Shown: positions 53,078 to 61,032, counted from the first letter of the stretch. The stretch: 64,000 nt of DNA from Maridesulfovibrio salexigens DSM 2638 (GCF_000023445.1 NC_012881.1:873501-937500); one strand, 5' to 3'. Numbers and translations are program-made. The notes: generated from the letters alone by a model not told the origin.

Positions 53078-53193
53078 ATGCTTCAGGCAGGGTTGCTGGC
53101 TTTTCCTGATCCATGAAATGGAGGAATCACAGCGGCAGAACCGCCCCGCACTTTAAACGGGTTCCCTGATTAATTTAAATGGTCCTGAAGTGA
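53078..53193 (-). promoter_or_regulatory. Cobalamin riboswitch upstream of nrdJ
   Basis: Read on the minus strand, the order is CAGGGAACCCG, GGGGCGGTTCTGCCGCTGTG, then the B12 box GCCAGCAACCCTGCC. The helix CTTCAGG with CCTGAAG closes the domain at both ends (53184-53190 and 53081-53087). At about 115 nt it is a compact, class II-like aptamer. It lies about 270 nt upstream of nrdJ with no gene between. The intervening leader has ACTCC/GGAGT, ACAAATG/CATTTGT and CTGCTT/AAGCAG hairpins. Confidence 0.85.
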
Positions 53194-53316
53194 AAACACA
53201 ACGAACCGAAGCTTAACAAACCATGCTCTGCGGTCAATAATTTTTTCTGGTTTTTGTTTAGAAATCTTCTCAGCCCTACTCCCCATTGGGTTGATGGATT
53301 ATCTAAGTCTCGAAAA

Positions 53317-53349
53317 CAAAAAAGCCGCAACATTTGTTGCGGCTTTTTC
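53317..53349 (-). terminator. GCCGCAAC-family terminator, copy 7, after tRNA-Leu
   Basis: AAAAGCCGCAACA pairs with TGTTGCGGCTTTT, loop TT. It lies just past the 3' end of tRNA-Leu copy 2 on the minus strand. Confidence 0.92.
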
Positions 53350-53356
53350 AGAAATA

Positions 53357-53443
53357 TGGTGCCGAAGAGAAGACTCGAACTTCCACGGAGAAACCTCCAC
53401 TAGACCCTGAACCTAGCGTGTCTACCAATTCCACCACTTCGGC
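53357..53443 (-). tRNA. tRNA-Leu (anticodon CAG), copy 2
   Basis: Sequence identical to the copy at 40166-40252, including encoded CCA and the TTCAGGG anticodon loop. It is tandem with copy 3, separated by 155 bp. Confidence 0.95.
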
Positions 53444-53557
53444 ACGGCGAAGAACCTGTATAGAGATATGGAGTTAGTTTGGCAAGAACTTTTTTTGGGT
53501 TTAGGGTTATATCTTGAGTTTAAATTATAAGGTGGTGTCGATTTCAGAGCGTGAAAA

Positions 53558-53590
53558 CAAAAAAGCCGCAACATTCGTTGCGGCTTTTTC
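53558..53590 (-). terminator. GCCGCAAC-family terminator, copy 8, after tRNA-Leu
   Basis: AAAAGCCGCAAC pairs with GTTGCGGCTTTT around ATTC. It differs from copy 7 by about one base in the loop and ends tRNA-Leu copy 3. Confidence 0.92.
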
Positions 53591-53598
53591 TAGAAATA

Positions 53599-53685
53599 TG
53601 GTGCCGAAGAGAAGACTCGAACTTCCACGGAGAAACCTCCACTAGACCCTGAACCTAGCGTGTCTACCAATTCCACCACTTCGGC
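53599..53685 (-). tRNA. tRNA-Leu (anticodon CAG), copy 3
   Basis: Third identical copy. The flanking ATATGG and the GCCGCAAC terminator are also shared with copy 2, showing that the tRNA-terminator unit was duplicated as a whole. Confidence 0.95.
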
Positions 53686-53790
53686 ACGGCGAAGAACTGT
53701 TTATAAATATCGCTTGTGAATTGCAAGTTCTTTCGTAAGAAAAGCTGAATTTTTTTGAAAATAATTTAAATTACAACCTCTTGAAAAAGT

Positions 53791-53834
53791 ATTGCCCGTA
53801 ATCTCACCCCTTGTGTGGAGCGGGATTACGGGCA
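53791..53834. terminator. Hairpin after gltA
   Basis: TGCCCGTAATC pairs with GATTACGGGCA around 20 bases that contain CCCC...GGGG-like partial pairing. It lies about 64 bp from the gltA stop on the minus strand and probably terminates it, though no strong T-run follows. Confidence 0.6.
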
Positions 53835-53897
53835 TATCCGGGTAGGTATATCCATCGTTCCGAAGCCGGATAAGCCTCGAACCGATATTGACTAGAT

Positions 53898-55187
53898 TTA
53901 CTTCCTAAAATCTATAGGTACGTAATTTCTCGGAGTTTCGCCAGTGTAAATCTGTCTCGGGCGGTTAATTCTTGATGTCGGGTTGGTATAATCCTCGTAC
54001 CAGTGTGCGATCCAACCGGGCATACGGCCGATTGCGAACATAACCGGGAACATGGCAACCGGGATACCCAGCGCGCGCAGGATGATGCCGGAATAGAAGT
54101 CTACGTTGGGGTAGAGCTTACGTTCGATGAAGAAATCATCGGAAAGGGCACGTTCTTCAAGCTGCATGGCGATGTCCAGCAGTTCATCGCTGAAACCGTG
54201 CTGAAGCAGGTCATGGGTCGCTTTTTTGAGGATTTTCGCGCGGGGGTCAAAGCTCTTGTAAATGCGATGACCGAAACCCATGAGGCGGCATTCCCTCTTT
54301 TTAACTTTCTCGATGTATTCATCGATGGTGTAATCGCCGTTGTTGATGGTTTCGAGCATGTCGATAACCGCAGCGTTCGCGCCACCATGCAGACGACCCC
54401 AGAGGGCGCAGATACCGGATGATACAGAGGCAAAGATGTTTGCCTGAGTGGAACCGACCATTCTTACAGTGGATGTGGAGCAGTTCTGTTCGTGGTCCGC
54501 ATGCAGCTGGAAGATCAGCGAAAGAGCTTTAACAGCTTCCTCCGGCGGATCGTACTGCTTGTAGGGGATGGAGAACATCATATGCAGAAAGTTGTGGCAG
54601 TAGCTCAGATCCGGGTCCGGGTAAACAAAGGGTCGACCGATTGATTTACGGTATGAAAAGGCCGCGATGGTTCTTACCTTGGAGATGATCTTACCAACTG
54701 CGAGGAAAAATTCGGACTTGTCGTTAATGTCGTAGAGGTCAGGGTGATAGCTGCCCAGAGCGTTGATAACTGCGGACAGGATAGCCATAGGCTGGTTCTT
54801 GTGGGACGGGAATCCCTCAAAGTGGTGCCGCAGGTCTTCGTGGATGAGCTCTTCCGCAGTGAGCAGAGCTGAAAAACGGGCAAGATCTTCCTTGAGCGGA
54901 AGTTCACCGAAGATGAGCAGCCATGCGGTTTCAATGAACTTGCCATGCTCGGCAAGGTCTTCGATGGGATAGCCGCGGTAACGCAGAATTCCTTTTTCAC
55001 CATCTACAAAGGTGATGTTACTGGTACATGCGCCGGTGTTTCCGTAGCCCGGATCATAGGTAATAAGGCCGCTTTGCGCTCGAAGCTGAGTGATGTCGAT
55101 ACCGGTTTCGCCCTCTGTTCCATGAATTACGGGCAGTTCGTATTCTTTGCCGTCATACTTAAGGATCGCAATGTCATTATCGCTCAT
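53898..55187 (-). CDS. gltA: Citrate synthase (Si type, GltA)
   Basis: It condenses acetyl-CoA and oxaloacetate to citrate. The 429-residue protein is typical GltA: TYDPGYGNTGACTSNITFVDG near the N-terminus, then HADHEQNCSTSTVRMVGS, WGRLHGGANAAV and MGFGHRIYKSFDPRA with the catalytic His, and a late NVDFYSGI with the catalytic Asp. Sulfate reducers related to D. vulgaris have been reported with Re-citrate synthase, an unrelated enzyme, so presence of a Si-type gene is noteworthy. A long upstream region with a strong inverted repeat precedes it. Confidence 0.95.
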   Translation of the reverse strand: MSDNDIAILKYDGKEYELPVIHGTEGETGIDITQLRAQSGLITYDPGYGNTGACTSNITFVDGEKGILRYRGYPIEDLAEHGKFIETAWLLIFGELPLKEDLARFSALLTAEELIHEDLRHHFEGFPSHKNQPMAILSAVINALGSYHPDLYDINDKSEFFLAVGKIISKVRTIAAFSYRKSIGRPFVYPDPDLSYCHNFLHMMFSIPYKQYDPPEEAVKALSLIFQLHADHEQNCSTSTVRMVGSTQANIFASVSSGICALWGRLHGGANAAVIDMLETINNGDYTIDEYIEKVKKRECRLMGFGHRIYKSFDPRAKILKKATHDLLQHGFSDELLDIAMQLEERALSDDFFIERKLYPNVDFYSGIILRALGIPVAMFPVMFAIGRMPGWIAHWYEDYTNPTSRINRPRQIYTGETPRNYVPIDFRK

Positions 55188-55598
55188 GTCGTGTCCTCCG
55201 GTTAAGTGTCTGTGCCGCTATTATGAAGTTCTGTTTCTTGGCAAAATCAAGCACCACTCAAATGCAGGATTTGCATACTGTGATTCAGTTAAATGCAAAC
55301 CTGCCTGATGCCGGGTCTTGCGGTCCGGGTGCAGGGGCTGAAGCCATGCTGGTCCGGATATGTAAGCGGGCAGAAATGTGATTTCTTTCGGACTGGCGCA
55401 GGGTGGGATTCACTGCCTACCAGTGTAAATGGTTGTACGGCGCTTTGTAGGGAATCAGCGGATGCTTTTTCCCGATGTTGGAAAAGTATTTAATCAAAAA
55501 CAGCCGAAAAGTCCAGTGCTGCCAGCAGTATAATCTTTCTATAACACACAAATGGTCCGTATAAAATTCAGCTTCAGGGTTGATTCTCAGGTATGTAA
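55188..55598. other. 411-bp intergenic region upstream of gltA with a strong inverted repeat, no gene found
   Basis: No coding sequence is supportable; a 66-codon frame on the plus strand lacks a ribosome site and family. The main feature is an inverted repeat at 55264-55304: GCAGG, then TTTGCAT, then ACTG, mirrored by CAGT, ATGCAAA and CCTGC. It is 60-80 bp upstream of the gltA start and may be an operator or leader hairpin. The region also has to contain the gltA promoter. Confidence 0.5.
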
Positions 55599-56975
55599 TT
55601 ACCCCTCCAGCCGATATTGAACCGAATGTTTGCGCATGCGGTTGTGAATCGTTCCCCGGCTGACTCCGAGGAGCTTTGCGGCTTTACTTTTGTTGCCTCC
55701 GGCCTGATTCAGGGCATTGATCAATTCCTGCTTTTCGTCTGGTTCTGCGGCAGGGACAGGAGGCTCGATACATGGGCAACAATCGGCTGTAACGGAGTTT
55801 ATCTGCGGCGGCAGATGTTCGGGCTGAATGGGGCCGCTGTCCTTGACTACTGCGGCATATTCCAGCGCACTTTTCAGTTCTCGCACATTTCCGGGCCACT
55901 GGTATTCCATTAGTTTGCGCATGGTTTCAGGAGTTGGGCCTTCGCTATGGTCGAGGTGGTCAATGACACTAATGAAATGATCCACCAGCAGGGGCAGGTC
56001 TTCTTTTCGCGCGCGCAGGGGCGGCAGGTGTACCGGGATTACATTAATACGGAAGAAGAAATCTTCCCGGAATTGTTTGTCCTGCACCAACTGGTTGAGG
56101 TCCTGATTGGTGGCTGTGATCAGTCTGGCTTCCATAGACAGGTTGATGTTCTCTCCTACCCGTTCAAAGGAACGGGTTTCCAGAACCCGCAGCAGCTTTA
56201 CTTGGATGGGCAACGGAACGTCTCCGATCTCATCAAGAAATATGGAGCCGTCAGCAGCTTCCTCAAAACGGCCTTGCCTATGGCGATATGCTCCGGTGAA
56301 GGCTCCTTTTACATGTCCGAACAGTTCACTTTCCAGCAGGGATTCATTTAGCGCGGCGCAGTTGAGCTGTACAAAAGGTTTATCCGCGCGCGGACTCATC
56401 TCATGGATGGCCTGTGCAGCCAGTTCCTTACCTGTGCCTGATTCACCGTAAATTATGACCGGAGCATCGGAACGGGCGGCTTTGCCCAGCAGAGTGTAAA
56501 CTTTTTGCATTGCCGGGGAATGGCCCACGAATCCGCAGAATCCGTTTTCTTCATGTTGCAGCTTCCGGGAGAGTTCCCTGATTTTCAGCTCCTTGCGGTC
56601 CAGTTCGCTGATGTCGGTGACTGTTTCCACCGCGCCGAGGATATTATCTTCGTCATCCCGGAGCAGGGATGCGTTTTTCAGTACATGCAGGTAGTTTCCG
56701 TTCTTGCCGATGATATGGCAGTTCTTTCGGCTTTCCTTCTTTCTTTCAAACAATCCGCACCAGTGCCCGTCAGATTGCTCACGCACAATCCGGCAGGCAT
56801 CGCAACCCAGCACTGAGCAAGGCTTGTTCAGCAATTCATCTTTGGAAAATCCGGTCATGCGCAGCAGGGCATCATTAACCTTCATGATGATGCCGTCAGG
56901 ACTCACAATGATCAGCCCATCGTTCATAGTGTCGATTACTTCCCGCAGATAAAGATCGATATCCTGTTCGGTCAT
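55599..56975 (-). CDS. Sigma-54-dependent regulator with Cys-rich PAS domain
   Basis: The 458-residue protein is a bacterial enhancer-binding protein. Residues about 10-125 form a PAS domain with an unusual set of cysteines: [16 protein letters not shown] and KNC. The AAA+ domain (about 150-385) has Walker A GESGTGKE, the sigma-54 contact GAFTGA and Walker B-type DEIGD. A Fis-type helix-turn-helix (about 415-455, [20 protein letters not shown]) ends the protein. It is divergent from the Fe-S/octahaem operon and probably activates it; a sigma-54 promoter lies between. The cysteines suggest sensing of redox state, metal or Fe-S cluster, which is inference. Confidence 0.9.
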   Translation of the reverse strand: MTEQDIDLYLREVIDTMNDGLIIVSPDGIIMKVNDALLRMTGFSKDELLNKPCSVLGCDACRIVREQSDGHWCGLFERKKESRKNCHIIGKNGNYLHVLKNASLLRDDEDNILGAVETVTDISELDRKELKIRELSRKLQHEENGFCGFVGHSPAMQKVYTLLGKAARSDAPVIIYGESGTGKELAAQAIHEMSPRADKPFVQLNCAALNESLLESELFGHVKGAFTGAYRHRQGRFEEAADGSIFLDEIGDVPLPIQVKLLRVLETRSFERVGENINLSMEARLITATNQDLNQLVQDKQFREDFFFRINVIPVHLPPLRARKEDLPLLVDHFISVIDHLDHSEGPTPETMRKLMEYQWPGNVRELKSALEYAAVVKDSGPIQPEHLPPQINSVTADCCPCIEPPVPAAEPDEKQELINALNQAGGNKSKAAKLLGVSRGTIHNRMRKHSVQYRLEG

Positions 56976-56999
56976 TGAATGGATCCGGTGTTTAAAAAG

Positions 57000-57060
57000 T
57001 GTTCAATTGTTCAAGTGTGTGTGTTTGATTGTACATGTGTTTAATCATGTGTGCAATGTC
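57000..57060. promoter_or_regulatory. Candidate upstream activator sites for the sigma-54 regulator
   Basis: TTTGATTGTACATGTG and TTTAATCATGTGTGCA are imperfect repeats, and TGATT and AATCA face each other across 12 bases. They are 100-150 bp upstream of the sigma-54 promoter, as expected for enhancer sites. Assignment is by position and symmetry only. Confidence 0.35.
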
Positions 57061-57155
57061 TTGGTGGCTGCTGCAAATTATAAAGAAGTCGAAATTGTCG
57101 GATAACTAGCCATTTTCAGTGTAAATGTGGTAGTTATTATCAGAATATTAAAAGT

Positions 57156-57171
57156 AGGTACGGATTCTGCT
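57156..57171 (+). promoter_or_regulatory. Sigma-54 (-24/-12) promoter of the octahaem operon
   Basis: AGGTACGGATTCTGCT keeps the invariant GG and GC exactly 10 bases apart (57157-57158 and 57169-57170) and agrees at most other consensus positions (TGGCACGRNNNTTGC). Start of transcription would be near 57182, 50 bp before the first gene. The divergent sigma-54 activator supports the call. Confidence 0.7.
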
Positions 57172-57233
57172 TTGCTTTGATCAAATCGTTTCAGGATGAA
57201 GTTGAAAATATCGCAGTTAATAAAGGATAATAT

Positions 57234-58217
57234 ATGACAGACAAGAAGAATGGAATTTCCCGCAGAAATTTCTTGAAGGGGCTGGGAGCCGGAAGTGCTG
57301 CCATGCTCCTGCCTGCGCGTGATGTTGCGGCAGCAGGAAACAGCGAAGAAGAACTCTGTACCCTGCTGGATCTTTCAAAGTGTATTGCATGCGGTGAATG
57401 TGTTTCTGCATGCCGCGAAGCTAATGCCCCCAAGTTTCCCGAACCCAAGAAGCCTTATCCGGAAATGTATCCCACCTCACGGGTAAAGGTTGAGGACTGG
57501 TCGGATCGAAAAGATGTAGATGACCGTCTGACTCCCTACAACTGGCTCTATATCCAGAGTGCAGAAGTTGAATTCGAAGGCGAGGTCCATGAAATCAATA
57601 TTCCCCGCCGTTGTCTGCACTGTCGCAATGCTCCTTGCGCAAATCTCTGTCCCTGGGGGGCAGCGGGGAAGCAGAAGAACGGCATTGTGCGCATCAATGA
57701 AGATGTCTGTCTTGGTGGTGCCAAGTGCCGCACGGTTTGTCCGTGGCACATTCCCCAGCGCCAGACCGGGGTGGGCCTGTATCTGAGGCTTATGCCGAAT
57801 CTGGCCGGGAACGGGGTCATGTACAAGTGTGACCGCTGTTACAATCGTATAGATCAAGGCAAGCTGCCTGCCTGCATCGAAGCATGCCCTGAGAATGTTC
57901 AGACTATCGGTCCGCGCAGTGAAATTCTCAAGAAGGCCCATGAACTGGCGGAGAAGAACAACTGGTTCATCTACGGCGAGGATGAGAACGGCGGAACCAA
58001 TACCATCTATCTTTCTCCTGTTCCTTTTGAGCTGCTCAATGAAGCTGTGGACAAGGGGCCCGGAAAGCCCGGACTTTCTCAAGTGGAAGACTCTATGGCT
58101 GATGAGGAGAAGCTGGCGTATGCAGTGGGGATAGCCCCCTTTGCAGGGATCGCAGCCGGAGTAATAAAGGCCGGAAGATTCCTTGCTTCCGCAGTAGGAG
58201 GAAAGGACAATGACTAG
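57234..58217 (+). CDS. Tat-exported four-cluster [4Fe-4S] protein, membrane anchored
   Basis: The 327-residue protein has a twin-arginine signal (SRRNFLKG, Arg10-Arg11) and binds four [4Fe-4S] clusters. The cysteine groups are CIACGECVSAC (50-60), CLHCRNAPCANLC (127-139), CLGGAKC...C (159-169) and CDRC...CIEAC (199-218), typical of HmcB/NrfC-type subunits. Residues about 296-321 are hydrophobic and may anchor it. It transfers electrons on the periplasmic face between the cytochromes and membrane subunits. It is the first gene of a four-gene operon and overlaps the next gene by 8 bp. Confidence 0.88.
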   Translation: MTDKKNGISRRNFLKGLGAGSAAMLLPARDVAAAGNSEEELCTLLDLSKCIACGECVSACREANAPKFPEPKKPYPEMYPTSRVKVEDWSDRKDVDDRLTPYNWLYIQSAEVEFEGEVHEINIPRRCLHCRNAPCANLCPWGAAGKQKNGIVRINEDVCLGGAKCRTVCPWHIPQRQTGVGLYLRLMPNLAGNGVMYKCDRCYNRIDQGKLPACIEACPENVQTIGPRSEILKKAHELAEKNNWFIYGEDENGGTNTIYLSPVPFELLNEAVDKGPGKPGLSQVEDSMADEEKLAYAVGIAPFAGIAAGVIKAGRFLASAVGGKDND

Positions 58218-58680
58218 CCCGCTCTTTAAGCGTATTTTCAAGCTGACTATTTTCGCTATGGCTCTGACCGGGGCAGCCCAGATGCCCATATTCAAGCGTT
58301 ACTATATCTCGGATATTCCGGGGTTGGGGTGGCTGAACGACTTTTACCTGACCAATAAGCTTCATTACATATTCGGGGCCGTACTTCTTTTCATGACCCT
58401 GTATTTGCTGACCATGTTCGTTATGGCGGGAAAGCAGTATTTCAAAATGTCTTCTTCGGGTCTGCTGCGTGTTGTCCTTTACGGAGCAGTAATCGGCACC
58501 GGAGTTATGCGGGTGATTAAGAATCTGCACTCGGTGACTCTCGATCCGTTTACGGTCATGCTTATTGACTGGACTCATCTTGGTTTTGCAATGCTTCTGG
58601 GGATGGTGGCTATGTATGCTTTTTTCATGGGCCGGAAACCGTATCTGGAAAAGGTGTCTGGGCTTGGATTTATGAAGTAA
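58210..58680 (+). CDS. Small membrane protein of the octahaem operon, probable cytochrome b-like
   Basis: The 156-residue protein has four hydrophobic segments (about 8-24, 50-70, 88-105, 118-140). Histidines in LTNKLHYIFGA, IKNLHSVTL and DWTHLGFA lie near membrane segments and could ligate haem b, but this is inference. No known family was recalled beyond FeS-protein-linked membrane subunits. It overlaps the preceding Fe-S gene by 8 bp, indicating translational coupling. It probably links the Fe-S protein to the quinone pool. Confidence 0.65.
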   Translation: MTSPLFKRIFKLTIFAMALTGAAQMPIFKRYYISDIPGLGWLNDFYLTNKLHYIFGAVLLFMTLYLLTMFVMAGKQYFKMSSSGLLRVVLYGAVIGTGVMRVIKNLHSVTLDPFTVMLIDWTHLGFAMLLGMVAMYAFFMGRKPYLEKVSGLGFMK

Positions 58681-58730
58681 ATAAACCGGGGCCTTTGTTC
58701 CGGTAGTTCATAAACTAACGGAGGGTGGAC

Positions 58731-60359
58731 ATGAGATTCATGCGGAACTCAGTACTGCTGCTGTCGGCGGTGGTCTTTCTGGGCGCAAGTGCATTTGCCG
58801 CCGGGGATACTGCTCCCGGCAGGGAAATGGCCCGTCAGGCTACCAAGGGCAAGGAGTTGTGGATCACGGCAGATCATTCCAAGTTCGATGCGCTGAAGCA
58901 ACCATTCAAGAGCGGCCCGGAAGTGACCAAGGCTTGCCTGACCTGTCATACCGAAGCCGGACACCAGTTCCACAAGACCATTCACTGGACATGGCTTGAT
59001 CCCAAGGCGGAAAAGGAGCTGAAGGTCGGTAAGGGCGGTCTGGTGGTCAACAACTTCTGTATCAATATCCAGTCCAACGAACCCCGCTGTACCTCCTGTC
59101 ATGCTGGGTACGGTTGGAAGGATAAGGATTTTGATTTTACCTCCCAGGAAAAGATCGACTGTCTGGTCTGTCATGAGCAGACCGGAACTTATAAGAAGTT
59201 TCCCGCAGGCGCCGGAAACCCTGCTCCTCCGCCGGGTAAGAAGTTCAAGGGGAACGGTAAGTTCTATGCTGCTCCCCAATGGAATAAGGTTGCCCAGTCC
59301 GTAGGTCGTCCGACCCGCAAGAATTGCGGAACCTGCCATTTTTACGGTGGCGGTGGTGATGGCGTGAAGCACGGTGACCTTGATTCATCCATGCTTAAGC
59401 CTTCCAAGGCTCTTGACGTACATATGGGCATGGACGGGCAGAATTTTACTTGTGTCCGTTGCCATACCACTGTGAAGCACGACATTGCAGGACGAATCTA
59501 TTCAACTCCAGCTGCCACCGAGCGTAAGTCACTGCTGGAAGATGACCTCGGTTCCAAGATCATGTGTGAATCCTGCCACAGTGACCGTCCTCATAAGTCT
59601 GAGCTGGGCATGAAGCTCAACGATCATACTGATAAGCTTGCTTGTCAGAGCTGTCATATTCCGACTTTTGCACGTGAACTGCCTACCAAGATGTGGTGGG
59701 ACTGGTCTGCCGCAGGTAAGAAGAAGGACGGCAAGCCTTATGTTGAAAAGGGCGAATGGGGCAAGCCTGTCTACATGACCAAGAAGGGCGATATGCGTTG
59801 GGAAAAGAACGTTGTACCTGAATATTACTGGTTCAACGGAACCATCGATACCATTACCGCCCAGACCACCATTGATCCAACCAAGCCAGTGCTGGTTTCA
59901 AAGCCAGTCGGCTCAATTGAAGACAGGAATTCCCGGATTATGCCTTTCAAGGTGCATCGCGGTATGACTCCTTACGATAAGATCAACAAGAACATGGTTA
60001 TCCCGCACCTGTTCGGTAAGGATAATGATGCCTACTGGAAGGGCTTTAATTGGGAGAAGTCCGTAACAGCGGGGATGAAGTATGCCGGATTGCCGTTTAG
60101 CGGCGAAGTGGGCTTTGTGGAAACCGAATTCGTTTATCCGACCACCCATATGGTTGCGCCCAAGGAAAATGCGGTAGCTTGTGAGGAATGCCATAGCAAG
60201 CAGGGCCGTCTTGAAAAGCTGACCTGTTTTTACATGCCCGGACGTGATGCTTCCGCCGTTGTGGATGCTGGGGGCTGGTCCATCGTGCTTGCCTCGGCAG
60301 TAGGTGTAATCCTGCATGCCCTTGGTCGCATTTTCATGTCAGGACGTAAGGAGGACTAG
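58731..60359 (+). CDS. Octahaem c-type cytochrome (octahaem tetrathionate reductase-like)
   Basis: The 542-residue protein has a Sec signal peptide (about 1-24, ending FAA), eight CXXCH motifs starting at residues 69, 120, 144, 199, 241, 279, 305 and 484, and a C-terminal membrane anchor (about 515-533). The wide gap before the last motif, and KKHG-type lysine and histidine patterns such as WITADHSKFDAL, fit the octahaem tetrathionate reductase family (OTR, TIGR04315-like). OTR reduces tetrathionate and in vitro also nitrite or hydroxylamine. The substrate here is unknown. ATG 58731 follows GGAGGG; the GTG at 58725 overlaps that site. Confidence 0.87.
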   Translation: MRFMRNSVLLLSAVVFLGASAFAAGDTAPGREMARQATKGKELWITADHSKFDALKQPFKSGPEVTKACLTCHTEAGHQFHKTIHWTWLDPKAEKELKVGKGGLVVNNFCINIQSNEPRCTSCHAGYGWKDKDFDFTSQEKIDCLVCHEQTGTYKKFPAGAGNPAPPPGKKFKGNGKFYAAPQWNKVAQSVGRPTRKNCGTCHFYGGGGDGVKHGDLDSSMLKPSKALDVHMGMDGQNFTCVRCHTTVKHDIAGRIYSTPAATERKSLLEDDLGSKIMCESCHSDRPHKSELGMKLNDHTDKLACQSCHIPTFARELPTKMWWDWSAAGKKKDGKPYVEKGEWGKPVYMTKKGDMRWEKNVVPEYYWFNGTIDTITAQTTIDPTKPVLVSKPVGSIEDRNSRIMPFKVHRGMTPYDKINKNMVIPHLFGKDNDAYWKGFNWEKSVTAGMKYAGLPFSGEVGFVETEFVYPTTHMVAPKENAVACEECHSKQGRLEKLTCFYMPGRDASAVVDAGGWSIVLASAVGVILHALGRIFMSGRKED

Positions 60360-60361
60360 CC

Positions 60362-61009
60362 ATGAGCGGACATAACATGAAGAAGATTTACCTCTATTCG
60401 AAGTTCGAGCGTTTCTGGCACTGGACCCAAGCAATCCTAATTATGCTGCTCATGCTTACCGGGCTTGAAGTGCATGGAGTATTCTCCCTTTTCGGTTTTG
60501 AAAAGGCCGTGGAACTGCATAACACTCTGGGCATCAGCTGGCTGATTCTGTTCGTATTCATCATCTTCTGGCTGCTGACCACAGGGGAGTGGAAGCAGTA
60601 CATACCCACATCCAAGAAGCTCTTCGATGTAGCCATGTATTATGCTTCCGGTATCTTTAAGGGTGAAGAGCATCCGGTACAGAAGAGCAGGGATGCCAAG
60701 CACAACCCCTTGCAGCGTCTGGTCTACTTAGGGCTCTCGGCGATCCTGCTGCCTTTGCAGATGATCACGGGATTGCTTTATTGGACCTACAACGACTGGG
60801 CTGCCTACGGCTTGGATTTCCTGAGTCTGAATGTAGTAGCTAACGTGCACATGGCCTGCGCCTACGCACTGCTGGCTTTTCTTATAGTTCATATCTACAT
60901 GACCACTACCGGACACAACATCACCGCCCACATCGCCGCCATGTTCTCCGGCTGGGAAGAAGTTCCCGCAGATTACAAGGCTGAGGAATGGGAGGTTCAT
61001 AAGAAGTAG
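60362..61009 (+). CDS. Membrane cytochrome b561-type subunit
   Basis: The 215-residue protein has four main membrane helices and histidines placed for two b haems: FERFWHWTQA (helix 1), VELHNTLGIS, NVHMACAYA and LIVHIYMTTTGH. This pattern matches thiosulfate reductase/HupC/formate dehydrogenase gamma-type cytochrome b subunits. It should exchange electrons between menaquinone and the periplasmic octahaem and Fe-S subunits. It begins two bases after the octahaem stop, with GGAGG inside the previous gene. Operon end is a strong terminator. Confidence 0.88.
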   Translation: MSGHNMKKIYLYSKFERFWHWTQAILIMLLMLTGLEVHGVFSLFGFEKAVELHNTLGISWLILFVFIIFWLLTTGEWKQYIPTSKKLFDVAMYYASGIFKGEEHPVQKSRDAKHNPLQRLVYLGLSAILLPLQMITGLLYWTYNDWAAYGLDFLSLNVVANVHMACAYALLAFLIVHIYMTTTGHNITAHIAAMFSGWEEVPADYKAEEWEVHKK

Positions 61010-61032
61010 GGTGTGGTTAGGAGAACTGACAA

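Noticed and set aside
40166-53685. tRNA-Leu copies as ends of an integrated island
   Set aside because: No integrase or transposase is present, the genes are complete at both ends, and core metabolic genes lie between them.
53317-53690. CRISPR-like array at the tandem hairpins and tRNA genes
   Set aside because: The repeated units are tRNA-Leu genes and terminators; no regular spacers and no cas genes.
55293-55493. A 66-codon plus-strand frame upstream of gltA
   Set aside because: No ribosome site or recognisable features, and it overlaps the inverted repeat.
57070-57085. TTGGTGGCTGCTGCAAAT as the sigma-54 promoter
   Set aside because: GG and GC are only 8 bases apart; the 57156 site has the required 10.
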